Part shown: piece by piece, positions 32,791-44,300 of the stretch
How the letters are laid out: the number at the start of each line of letters is the position of its first letter
Numbering within the stretch: position 1 is the first letter of the stretch
Assembly (NCBI GenBank): GCA_033675265.1
Contig: JAUJYZ010001309.1
Span: forward strand, 126,001-190,000
From: Actinostola sp. cb2023
Taxonomy: Eukaryota; Cnidaria; Anthozoa; Actiniaria; Actinostolidae
Direction of reading: 5' to 3'
Length of the DNA stretch: 64,000 nucleotides
The notes under the pieces: model-generated
Database searches by the model: none
What the model saw: the letters and a program-made list of their open reading frames with translations, nothing else
What the model was told of the DNA's origin: nothing
Made by a program: the position numbers and the translations under genes

Positions 32791-33972
32791 ACTCGGCTGG
32801 GCTGCCTGTGGCAGACGCCGAGTCTTAAATTGGGCTTTTTTTCCGGTTAGACCGTCCATTCCATCCCGGCCACAGGAAGCCCGACAGCAGCATGTCATTC
32901 GATTGGTCCAAAGTCGAAACCATGGCAACACATGATGACCACGAGGTACGGTATCGGTTCTTCGCTGGGTTCAGTGATCGTAGTTCAGTTTACTGCTGAG
33001 GTTTGAAACAAATTGAAACGATGTCTCTTGAAGTTCTTCATCACCTACTTCTCCAAACGCTCACTATGCTTACAAACGCATACGCCGTTCGCGGTAGGCC
33101 TACTCTAAAAGATGTCAGTGAGCGATTTTGGACCAGGCCGTTCCGCGAACTCAAAGCAATCAAAGAGGAATCAAAGCAAACTATGAAATCAAATGAGCAA
33201 AATATGAGCAAATCATGGCTAGAAATGGCAAACAAATGACTACAAATGACGAAACTATGACTAAAAACTTGACTATAAACTCTTGCACTGAAAAGTACTA
33301 CTCCGATTCTGATGAATACCAGACTCCTGATCAAGCTGAAGCCTCGACCTTGATGAACGACGACAAGAAATGTTCAACAACAGTCGCCATCGAACACGAA
33401 GCAAACAACCAAAATAATCATAGTACACGTAAAAATCTCTTTTTAAAACTCGTAAACATTGAGGTGAATATGATAAATTTAGTATTGTTTTGCCTTTTAC
33501 TTGTTGTTAGCACAATGTATATGTCACAAAGAAATACTACTTTTGGAGTGGTCTTGTCGATCGTGTCTCTTGCAATGTTGACATTGTTGTGCATTAGTGT
33601 TCTTGTATCGTACGTTCTGTCGTCAACCTGAGAAGCTGCCATGAATATATTTGATGATCATGATATAGTAGAGAAAGCTATGCAGTTGTATGTAAATATT
33701 CATCATGACGATTCAATGACAATAAAGATGAGAAAAACTGTAGAATCTCGTTATGCGAAGTCTGTTTATTATAATCACAATCGTGTTGTATGCTACTGTC
33801 ATGGCGGTCGGCGACAAAAAATCGCTCTTGTGAGGGAGGGGATATTCTAAAATTGGCACATTCACAGTTTATATACAGCCACTTTTTATTTTGGCGGCGC
33901 GACCACCGAAAAGAGGCTGTATTCGCAGACTAATGATTCCACCAGCCGAGTGAACGCTTATAGAGCGTCTAG
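32791..33972 (+). mobile_element. Helentron/Helitron2-like element (copy E2) with passenger ORF
   Basis: The 5' tip ACTCGGCTGG forms a hairpin closed by GCCGAGT with inner CTGCC-TGT-GGCAG. Near the 3' end CCAGCCGAGT (33942-33951) is its exact inverted copy, followed by GAACGCTTATAGAGCGT and a terminal CTAG before T. This asymmetric TIR plus terminal hairpin fits Helitron2/Helentron ends. It carries the reading frames at 33021-33631. Confidence 0.6.
33021..33631 (+). pseudogene. Passenger ORF of Helentron-like element, putative membrane protein, frameshifted
   Basis: The first frame (ATG at 33021) has EVLHHLLLQTLTMLTNAYA and GRPTLKDV. It stops at 33239 and overlaps a second frame open from 33215 to 33631. 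The second frame contains an acidic/Asn-rich linker and two likely membrane helices (LVLFCLLLVVSTMYM and VLSIVSLAMLTLLCISVLV). The ORF in the related element at 37059-37673 has the same order in one frame, so this copy probably carries a frameshift. Family not recognised. Confidence 0.5.
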
Positions 33973-34023
33973 TTATATCTATTTTAGAATTTGTTATGTA
34001 TACAATTTAATTAGATATGTAAT

Positions 34024-34465
34024 TAGTCGGGCTTCCTGTGGAAGCCCTGACTCTAAAAATGAGAAGCGTTCTTTGTCGTCGTTGACCTCAAATCCTGTGC
34101 ATGCGCCCTGTGCCGGCCGAAGGAGACATAAAGTCTGGCCAAGAAAGATTAGAAAGCACAAACCAATCAGGGAAAGCACCGGAGGTCAAGGGGTCGAAAT
34201 ATAAGTCTTTTTTCGTCTGTATCTAAATTTAGATTGAAACAGGACGCTCTAGTAGCGTGAAGCCGGACTGCTAATTAACGTTTTTACTGATATATTGTAA
34301 AGTTCGCAGTACTGAAATTGCAAGGAAAGCATGTTCTATCGAGCTCGAATCACGCAACGACGAGCAACCAAAAACTGTTTCAATCGCACTATAAGATATC
34401 TATATTTAGTTCAAATAGGTTACATTTCATTTAGAAGCCCGACTTCACGCTAGAAGAGCGTCTAG
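34024..34465 (+). mobile_element. Helentron/Helitron2-like short element (copy E3)
   Basis: 5' AGTCGGGCTTC with hairpin TTCC-TGT-GGAA; near the 3' end GAAGCCCGACT (34434-34444), the exact inverse, then TCACGCTAGAAGAGCGT and CTAG before T. An opposing 3'-end-like hairpin lies inside at 34240-34270. No coding region. Confidence 0.6.
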
Positions 34466-34577
34466 TTTGGATTATTTATTAGCTTTGTTTAGTTTCTTTT
34501 CGATTTCTTTTTAAAATTAAATAGTTTTCCCAATTAGTTAATTATAGCTAATAATACCGACACTTAAATAAAGTTTA

Positions 34578-34631
34578 TTATTACTATTATTATTACTATT
34601 ATTATTACTATTATTATTAATATCATTATTA

Positions 34632-34687
<56 letters not shown>

Positions 34688-34845
34688 CAATGTCATTTTT
34701 ATTATTATTATTAATATTATTATTAATATCAGTATTATTATTAACTATTATTAATTATTATTATTATTATTACTATTATTATTAATATCATTATTTTTAT
34801 TAATTATTATTATTATTATTATTATCAATGACATTTTATAATAAA
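34578..34845. repeat. TTA/ATT microsatellite
   Basis: About 270 bp of imperfect ATT units with CAATG and AATATC interruptions. Confidence 0.95.
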
Positions 34846-34913
34846 ACATTGCAACAGTAGATTTGTAAAAGAGGACGTTTCGACATTTGCTACCGTCATT
34901 ATTAACTAGACGC

Positions 34914-34938
34914 TCTAATAGCGTTCACTTGGGCTACT
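34914..34938 (-). other. Orphan 3' terminus of Helentron-like family
   Basis: On the minus strand GAACGCTATTAGAGCGT is followed by CTAGTT, like the ends of E2 and E3. The matching 5' tip was not found. Confidence 0.4.
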
Positions 34939-34939
34939 G

Positions 34940-35828
34940 ATATGAGATGATGAAGCCGAGAATTGGTAGCTTTAAAATTGCAAGGTTTCTGAAAATGGTG
35001 AAGGTAGTTTATGAGTACTAAGAATTATAAATACTTAGATTTTAGCCAAAGAACTACATTTCAGAGAAGTGCTAACATCGCAGCGTGACTTTTCGTCACT
35101 CGTTGCGTGACTCAGTGCCTTCGATATTCATATCAAGTAGATTTTCTCTTCTACTGATTGACGATACTCGAGCAGGAAAGCGTAACTTAAATATAGCCAA
35201 GAACTAAAGTTCAATAGTTAATGAACAGTAGTAGACAGAAGCGATTTGACATCACAAACTGAACTCTCCCACCTCCGGATAGCAGTAAATGATCAAAAAC
35301 AACAGTGAATTCCTTCTGTCTACGGCCCGGCCGGGGGTCGCGTTTGCGTTCGGCCGTTGGAATGTTTGAAATGTGGTCCACCTTAAGGATCCGAGCCTCT
35401 GCACGCCAGAATTTGGAGGTGAATGGCGCTTTACAAAGGTAAAATTTTCGGGTGAATATGGGGATTGGAGCCGTAAGATTAGGCAGACAGAAAGAAAAAT
35501 TATCGTAGAATTACGTTCTGGCGTCGGAATTTTCAAAGATTGAAAATGGAAGGATTTATTTGCATCTGAAGTGAGCCGACTAGGTAATTTGAATCGCCGA
35601 AGTTGCCAACCTTCCCAATTATTATACGGGTCAGAGAAGGGCTAATTTTAAAATGGCTATAACTCGCTCAATTCTCGTCTAAATCGCTTCAAATCTTCAC
35701 AGGCAATAAAGGAATAATTGAAGAAGATACACAGAACTTTATAGAGGATTTCATTTTCATGTTATTATTTTGTTGATTTTATTGACATTATCCACATACA
35801 TTCTCTTATAATAATGTACTGATACACA
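34940..35828. other. Unassigned intergenic sequence
   Basis: A minus-strand frame at 35536-35252 has no recognisable domain. Nothing else supported. Confidence 0.35.
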
Positions 35829-36553
35829 GCTTGGGCTACCTGTGCTAGAAGTGAAAGAAGCAGTTGACCTGTGCAGAAGAGAAATTATGTTGTATCCAAG
35901 GCAAGCCATCCATCAGTTCCTCTTAAATACGCTCTCACATACAAACGCATACGCCGATTCGTGTGGGCCCACTAAAAGATGTTGAGCGTTTTCGACAGGG
36001 CCTTTACAGACTTTACATGAACTCATCAAAGTCCAAAGGTAATCAATTGAACTCAAGCTATTTATATTCATTTTGATCATTCATTCCGTTAATTTCAGAA
36101 TCCAACTAAACCTTAATTACATTATACAAATGCTGTACAACAAAAGAGCTCTTCTAACTATGAAAGAATATTGCAAATAATTTTTTTTGATTCGACGATT
36201 TATTGAATTGACCGAATTTCCTTTGCGATAACGAAGAAACCAAAGAGGTTATCAGAATCGTCTGACCATAAATATGATTTTCAACTGGAAGTACCAAGCA
36301 CGTGTTACGGAAGTTCGATTCAGAGATGCTCACCGAAACACATATACATATTCTCTTTCTTCACGCAACTGTCAATCACTGTCAGGTCCCTCCTCACGCA
36401 ACTGACACTGTTCTTGTTATCTATGCACACCAAAAAAAATATAGATAAATATTCTTTTTCTTCAACGAACTGGCATTCATTTTCAGGTCTTCCTCACGCA
36501 ACTGACATTTTCCTTTTCATAATGCCCGAGTGAACGCTCATTGAGCGTCTTGT
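35829..36553 (+). mobile_element. Helentron-like element (copy E5)
   Basis: Begins near CTTGGGCTACCTGTG and ends GCCCGAGTGAACGCTCATTG followed by AGCGTCTTGT (36524-36553). The terminal inverted match has one mismatch. It contains a truncated copy of the passenger ORF (residues FLLNTLSHTNAYADS, then a small deletion and stop). Its 3' 150 bp match the equivalent part of E1. Confidence 0.5.
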
Positions 36554-36745
36554 TGAACTAAATATAGATATCGCAGTGCGATTAAAACAGAGCAATCTGA
36601 TTTGTTTGTGAAGAAAGAGGCCAACTGATGTCTCGTGTTGAAGAAGCCATTCCTCTCGCTCCAATTCCCGCGCCAACAAACAAGGAACGCCTGTAATGTG
36701 ACATGTCGATTTCAAGCCTAAGACGACGAACAAATCCCATTTTTA

Positions 36746-38241
36746 GAGTCGGGGCTTCCACAGGAAGCCCGACTAACAAGGTCAATGTCCGAAATTTGGG
36801 TTCATGCCAAAGTTGTTTTAATAGCCTATTTATATACTTGCACAATAGAAAAATGTCGATGACTTATAAAGATTCGTGGAGGTAGGTCTGTATTACATCT
36901 TTAAACGTACTTGAGGTCACTTGAGGTTACATATTCATGGCGCCACAAACGTGTCAAATAGTTTCCGGCCGCTCAGGGCAGATACTGAGATATTGCTAAG
37001 TCATCGTATTCGACGACTAGAAGTGAAAGAAGCAGTTGACCTGTGCAGAAGAGAAATTATGTTGTATCCAAGGCAAGCCATCCATCAGTTCCTCTTAAAT
37101 ACGCTCTCACATACAAACGCATACGCCGATTCGTGTGGGCCCACTCTAAAAGGTGTTGAGCGTTTTCGACAGGGCCTTTACATGAACTCATCAAAAGCAA
37201 ATCAATTGAACTCAAAGTCAAAAGGTAATCAATTGAACTCAAGCTCAAAAGCAAAGCAAATGAACTCAAGAACTATAATACAAATGAACTCTAATGTTGA
37301 CATAAATGTGAACTCAACTGAGTACTGCCTAGCCAAGCATGTATACCACAACTTGAAGCCAGATGTACTGATTCAGAAGTGTGATTCCAACATGGACAAA
37401 TCCAAAGGTGAGAAAACAACTTTGAAATCGCATCAAGAAGAACACAAATCTGAGGCGAAAATGAAGTCAATCCTTGTTTACATTCTGTTTATATTTTTTA
37501 TTGTGTTAATGCTGTTAAAAATAGTATTTTTCTATATCAAAGAGAGAGTTTTAACGGAGTGCATATATACCGTCGTTATCACCGTCATACCGTCATGGCC
37601 AACGCCGGATCAAGGTGAACAAGCAAGTTTGACTGAAAATAGACTAAGTGCTATAGATGCCTTAGCTTTGTAAATATATCTGAAGCCAGTGTACAAGTTA
37701 AGCTGAATGTCAATAATCATGAATTGAATACAATAAACAATGTAAGATCTCGTTATGCCATGTTTGTTGCTTGTTTAAATTTAGAATTGCGCACTAAAGC
37801 TTATTATATTAAACAGATCATGCAGAGAGCTCATGTAACTATGAAAGAGTATTTTAAATATGTTTTCTTGATCAGACGATTCACTGAATTACTGATTGCT
37901 GTACCCATTTAGGCGATGCTACTAGGGTATTTAAAATTTGGGGGCCGGTAAAAATTATTTGTTGAGCGTTTTCGAAAGGGCTGGTACACGAACTCATCAA
38001 AAGCAAGGGTTTCGGTTGGCTGAAGACGGGGGCGATGATATTCGAACGCCTAATGAAGTAATTCCGAAAGTATGATTCGCTCAAACGGGTCAAATAGTTT
38101 CCGAGTGTATATCAAACTATTGTTCGCTTTAGGTTCGAAAACTAGAAGTGATGGGTCATCGTTATGTTAATAGAAGTGCTAACTCATCGTTCCAATCTCC
38201 TTTGTCATAATGCCCGAGTGTACGCTCATTGAGCGTCTTGT
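36746..38241 (+). mobile_element. Helentron-like composite region (copies E6/E7)
   Basis: A minus-oriented 5' hairpin (AGTCGGGCTTCC...GGAAGCCCCGACT on the complement) lies at 36746-36775. A plus-oriented 3' end, GCCCGAGTGTACGCTCATTG then AGCGTCTTGT, is at 38212-38241. They are not partners of one another, so at least two copies are juxtaposed. The intact passenger ORF at 37059-37673 lies between. Confidence 0.45.
37059..37673 (+). CDS. Passenger ORF of Helentron-like family, putative single-pass membrane protein
   Basis: The frame is open from 36921, but the first in-frame ATG is at 37059, giving about 204 aa. Order: a helical segment with FLLNTLSHTNAYADS and GPTLKGVERF; a Ser/Asn/Lys linker with repeated QLNSKSKGNQ-like units; a charged region; then a strong membrane helix (ILVYILFIFFIVLMLLKI) and a short tail. 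The N-terminal motif LL-x-TL-x-TNAYA-x-GPTLK is also present in E2 and E5, and the linker in E1. Conservation of order across copies argues it was once coding. Function unknown. Confidence 0.5.
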   Translation: MLYPRQAIHQFLLNTLSHTNAYADSCGPTLKGVERFRQGLYMNSSKANQLNSKSKGNQLNSSSKAKQMNSRTIIQMNSNVDINVNSTEYCLAKHVYHNLKPDVLIQKCDSNMDKSKGEKTTLKSHQEEHKSEAKMKSILVYILFIFFIVLMLLKIVFFYIKERVLTECIYTVVITVIPSWPTPDQGEQASLTENRLSAIDALAL

Positions 38242-38396
38242 TTATTTTAAAGAAAGTCATAGAAAAAGGAAAGTTTATTCAAAATCTTTAAAAACCCGAT
38301 TTTGATTTTTTTGGCTAAAAAAAACATATCACTGTACTACGCTCTGCACAAGCTAAATCAGATGATTTATTAGTTTAGTAACCTTTCTAATTTCAG

Positions 38397-41300
38397 TGGG
38401 ATCTGGTATGTGATCGTTCAAGTCTGTCTAGTCTATCCAAGAGTGTTGTCTTTGCAGGATACATGGTTGGTGTGTTGTTTGGAGGAATGTTATCCGACAA
38501 GTTTGGACGAAAACCCATGGTGTACTTTCCTTCTGTCCTGTGTAACGTACTGGCCTTGATTGCTTCGTTTGTCAATGATTTCTGGATATTTACTCTTCTT
38601 AGAGGATTAATTGGCATATGTACAGGTTGATACATCGATATTGATGAGTATATAAGGGAAATAAATGAAAGAAGGAGGAAAGGAGGAAAGGAGGAAAGGA
38701 AGAAAGGAGGAAGGAGGAGGAGAGGAGGAGAGGAGGAGGGGAGGAGGAGGAGGAGGAGGAGAGGAGGGAGGAGGAGAGGAGAGGAGGAGAGGAGGAGAGG
38801 AGGAGAGGAGAGAGAGGAGGAGAGGAGGAGAGGAGAGAGAGGAGGAGAGGTGGAGAGGAGGAGAGGTGGAGAGGAGGAGAGGAGGAGAGGACAGACACAG
38901 ATAGACAAAATTTTATTTAATCACGGTAAGAAACATCAGTTTATAATAATATACAATAATTTAAAATCTAGTTAATATATAATTATCTAAAAATAAAACT
39001 GTTTTACATATTTGACGTGTGGGAGTCTGATTTAGAAAAGAAATTATCAGGAGGAGAGGAGGAGAGGAGGAAAGGAGGAAAAGAGGAAATAAGGAAATAT
39101 TAAGAGTAAAGAGGGATATATAATTTTTTTAAATCCTTGTTCTTCTTGCCTATTACATTCCAGGTAGTTCGGCTGTATCCACGTTTGTTCTACTTATTGA
39201 GTGTGTTGGTATCAACCATCGTGCTAAGGCTGGGTCATGTCTGTTTGTTTTCTGGACCTTATCGTTGATGTTACTGGCTCTCTTGGGGTATTTGTTTCGG
39301 GACTGGCGTATGCTGTCCATCGCTGGTGCGGTACCTGGATTGTTGCAGATCTTCTTTTGGTGGTGAGTAGTTGATTTGTGATGACGTTTATCTGTGATGA
39401 CGTTTATTTGTGATGACGTTTATCAGTTGTGATGACGTTTATTTGTGATGACGTTTATCAGTTGTGATGACGTTTATTTGTGATGACGTTTATTTGTGAT
39501 GACGTTTATTTGTGATGACGTTTATCAGTTGTGATGACGTTTATTTCTGATGACGTTTATTTGTGATGACGTGGCTGTGTTTAAGTATATTTTCAGCTAG
39601 TTTTCACTATGACTGAAAAGCTTTCGATTTTCTTTGGCGTTATACAAACTTGACTGAAATAAAATATATATTTTACAATAACAGAGCGAAATCTCGCACT
39701 CTGATTGGCTCTCAGCCGTTGTCAATAAGAGTACAGACACACTGTATGACGAATCGCTCTCGCACGGAGTCAGTGTGCGCTTGAAACAGTTTTTCTTTCA
39801 AACTTTTTCCTTGTTTTTGGATGTTTTTTGACTTTGTTATTGTATAAAACAAATTGAAGATGTTAATTTTCGTTGTCTGTACTCTTATTGACACACACTT
39901 GACGTCATAAAATGTCCTAAACTTGGCTTGAACATTTTATGACGTCAAGTGTGTGTCAATAAGAGTACAGACAACTCAAAACCATCTGCAATTTGTTAAA
40001 TAGAGAAATATTTCAACAGGGAACTAAAAAAGCGGTGGTAGTCACTGGGTCCTGACCAAAACATTACAAACAATAGAAATCTCATTGGCTTATTGATAAT
40101 ATCTCTATTCTCAGGTTTATACCCGAGTCTTCGCGTTCTTTGATCGTCAGAGGTAAAGCAGATCAAGCAACAAAGGCTCTCTCCAAAGTTGCACGATTTA
40201 ACCGTAAGGAAATGCCTGCTAATCCTGTCGCTGTCATGGACGAAAAACAACGTGTTGGGGATGTACGCGATCTTTTTAGATCGTTCAAAATGGCTCGCAT
40301 CACTCTTGTAACCTGGCTATGTTCGTAAGTCTTTTTGGATAGACGTTTGTAGTGAACGTTTCGTGTGAAGCAATGTTCGATAACGCTCCGGGATATTCAT
40401 GATTGCAGTTGATCCAATGTACGTTTTCGGATTAACAATGCACCAACTAGTCAACAAGCGTCCAATGTTCATAGATATATTAGCTAATGAGCGCGCTATA
40501 TTTATTGCATTCCAAAGAGAATGCTTTATATATAATGCGTGGTTCATATGCGCGCGTTTAACACACTGCCACGTAGTATATGAGGACTACGCAGGAGCTG
40601 AACGAGTTAACTAATGCGCAATATGAGTTTTAGTCATATCTATTCTATTCTCTCTCTATAGTATGGTAATATCCATGTTGTATTATGGAGCATTATTTAG
40701 CGCTGGAAGTTTTGGCGGGAATCGATATTTTGTGTTTTTCCTGACAAGTCTTGTTGAAATACCATCGCACTTTGCAGCCTTTAAGCTAATGAACAGGTAA
40801 GCGATGTTCGTTATCTGTAGTAGTATTATATATTCCTTTAAAACGTCCAGAAATCAAATACAAATCACTTTGGATCAATCATGTGGCTGCTGTGTTTTAC
40901 GAGCAATCGTTTGAGCCCTCGATGTTTTTGATCAGTAATAATTAAAGTTGGTATCAGGGCTACCTGTGGTAGACCAAGTCCTAATCTGTAGACCTCATTC
41001 GCTCCTAGACACGTTTAGTTAAACTGGATAGCGCGGATCGGATGGGGTGGAAACCTTCATCCTTTACGTAAATCCATGCGACGATTCTGCGATTTGCATG
41101 CTGGTCGCTTTTGGAGCTTCTCAAAGTTATATGCTCGATTATTATTCCATTCGTGCGTCATTTTACCATATAAGGGCAAGAGACCACGCAAAATATGCCA
41201 GGGAATTACACAGGTACATAGCAACATAGCAAAAATGGCTCAAAAACTTCAGGAATTACAAAGAAACAAAATCAATTGTGGAATAATAAACCCCTTATCT

Positions 41301-44300
41301 CTTACGCAACTCGTAATATATCCGCGCGTATTATCTGTCAAACCAGGGCGGTGTTAGGGAGATCATCAAATAAGCTATATGTATTTAGTAGCGAAACACT
41401 ATTTTAATGAAACGGCTTGGAAGCGCATTTCTAGGGAATTTGTTGGCAATGTTTGTTGAGTCTTCTATTCGTTGTTGTTGTCGTCAGTTCAGTGTTCTTT
41501 AATTTTCTAACGTTGTTTATTTTCACGAGTAACGACGACTAATAACATCTAACTTATGACATGCAGAGTTGGAAGAAGAAAGACAATGTCAAGCGGTCTG
41601 GTTGTGTCTGCGATTGCATCTATTGGTGCGGTACTCCTTCAAAGAGATCTCTCCCAAACAGGTAGCCACGCGCTTAGATCTTTATTTGAATATCTTTGAA
41701 TTCATTTGAGCAATATTCGTTGGAAATGTGGAGGTTTCTTTTATAGATAAATAATTAACGGCAAATGATATGCTTAATGAGGGTTTATCGTGTAATTTCA
41801 AAACTCATAGGACAAAAAATAGGCAGTCAAGGACTGCATGTGGCTACTGTAAAAAAAAAAAAAAAAGTGGTAGTCTATAACTACATGTAGTTACTGCGGT
41901 TTTGAAATGTAGAAGAAATGTGTAGTTGGATTGATTCCTCTGTTGAACTAGTATGTTTGAACTATCTGCCGAAACTTGTTATTTGGTTCTATATAATGCT
42001 AATTTAATTGAAAACAATTGTGACAGTAAACAAATAATGAACAACAACAGTTTTTTAATAACAATCAATATCAACAGCATCGATCGTTAGTAATCGAATA
42101 TTAACATTAATTTAACAATGTTCTGTATATTTAGCAAACTCAATTTTGATAACAATAATAATAATAATAAGGTCTTAAAGTGCTCCTAACCCCTTTTACA
42201 ATTGTATTAAAAATTGAATGTACATGAACTGATCAGCTATAGGATTAAGTTTTTTCTTTGTTTGAACCTTGCATTTAGGAGTTATGGAGGTTTGAAATCT
42301 GGATATGCAAATCAGATGACGTCACCCCGGGCTTCATTTATTATACAAAAACGCCCTTGTGCAAATTATTAACATTTTTGAACTTGTAAAATATTTTTAC
42401 AAACTATATAAATGATTTCATATAAAATTTTCCCCCATATCGGGGAAGAGATCTACTGAAAACAATGAAATAAGTTAGGTAAAAAGCCCGGAGTGACGTC
42501 ATCGAATTAAAATATCGAGATTTCAAACAACTATAACTCCTAAATGCGAAGCTCAAATGAAAAAACACTTAACCCTGATAACCCTGATCAGTTCATGAAC
42601 ATTAAATTTTTAATACAATTGTAAAGGGGGTTAGGAGCACTTTAAGCTTTAACTTTGACTTTGCCTAGCTATTATATGAAAACATTGAGTATAATAAATA
42701 GTATCTCTAATTTGAAGATAAGTTTACACTCTAATATACTATGATTTTATGCTATTTTGCACAAGAAACCAGACACATCTCTCGTGTGTTAATATTTTTT
42801 CAGGTTTCACAGGCTCACCACCCTCTGTTTGAGTATTGGGCTTCCTGTGTCTTATTTGATCGATACAGTGTATGGCCGTAAATTCACTTCTAGAATCCTG
42901 TCCTTTTGATATCTTGCATTTCTAAAACTGCTTTCAAAATAAAGATGAATATCTACTTGAGTCCTGTGTGTCATTTATTTAGCGATTAGAACGGCTTTTA
43001 GCGAGTTTTGGGACAAAGAATAACTATTTACGAGAGCCGTGTTTGTTTCACTGTCCGTCGTATAAGCTTAAGCTTATCTTATATAAGCTTAAAGACATTG
43101 TTCCTCGAAGAGAATTACTTGACCGTTAAAACAGTTATCAGGCAGTTTACATAATTACATGGAGCCATTGGAGGTGCTCGACTACACAGACTAGTCGATC
43201 GTCATGGACTGATGGAGTTATTTTACAATCGACATTCTCCTGGAAAATAATCTCATCTTTATGAACAAACACTTGACACTTTGCACGAGAGATATGTCTT
43301 GTTTATGGTACAAAATAACATAGAATAGTACAGTGTGTAAACTTACCCTTCTAAACAAAGCGTCCCATGGAGTCTCCATGTGCTTTTCGCTTCACACGAC
43401 GTATATTTTCATCGGGTACATCGTCGCGACATCGTGGCTGATTTTCGATCACCCGACTAGTTCCGAACACTATCCGAACACTATCCGAATTACTTACTGA
43501 CGGACGGACTTACTTACACACTCGATGGCATAGTGGCTACGTCTCTAATAGAGACAGTAGCCACAAAAATGATTACCATAGCTGGAAAGAGCTCGTTGAA
43601 ATTAGTAAAAATGTGAAGTTTGGAAAAGATCGCTCCACAAATTGCGATGATATGAATTTTCAAAAATCAAAATGTTGTATGAAAACCTTTGGAAATTACG
43701 GCTTGGATGCAACTCTTGCCTCCAACAAATAGAGGTTTTCATACAAAATTTCGAAAATTTCGATTTATGAAAATTCATATCTTCGCAATTTGTGGAGCGA
43801 TCTTTTCCAAACTTCACATTTTTACTAATTTCAACGAGCTCTTTCCAGCTATGATAATCATGTTTTTGTCCTTTGAGTTTTGAAATTATGTGATAAACCC
43901 TCATTAGAGGGCGCCATGCATCACCTATATAGGGAGTAGTTGTATATTAGTCCCATAATTTGACTGAGCGCTTTATTACAATCAGGTTTTCTTGTTGGTC
44001 GCATCACCATGGCTATGATTTCAATGTTCTTTCTCGACTTGGCTTTTGACGTCATTTACATCTATTCCGCTGAGATCTTCCCAACGGTCGTTAGGTGAGT
44101 GACGCTAAGTTTTTACTGACTCCAATGAAGGATTAACGTCCAAAACGTCAGTTTAGAAAATTGCAGATGTTTGTTTCGTTGTCTGCATGTACTCGTACTC
44201 ATAAAATGTGCTCTTAAAATGTTCAAAACTCAAGTGGAATCACGAGCGTAGCAGAAGGAATTATTGCATTTTATAGCATTTTGACTTTCCCTCATTTTCT

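Noticed and set aside
36746..38396. Missing first exon of the plus-strand SLC22 gene
   Set aside because: I searched for a match to the minus-gene exon 1 (7500-7817) and found only Helentron-like sequence.
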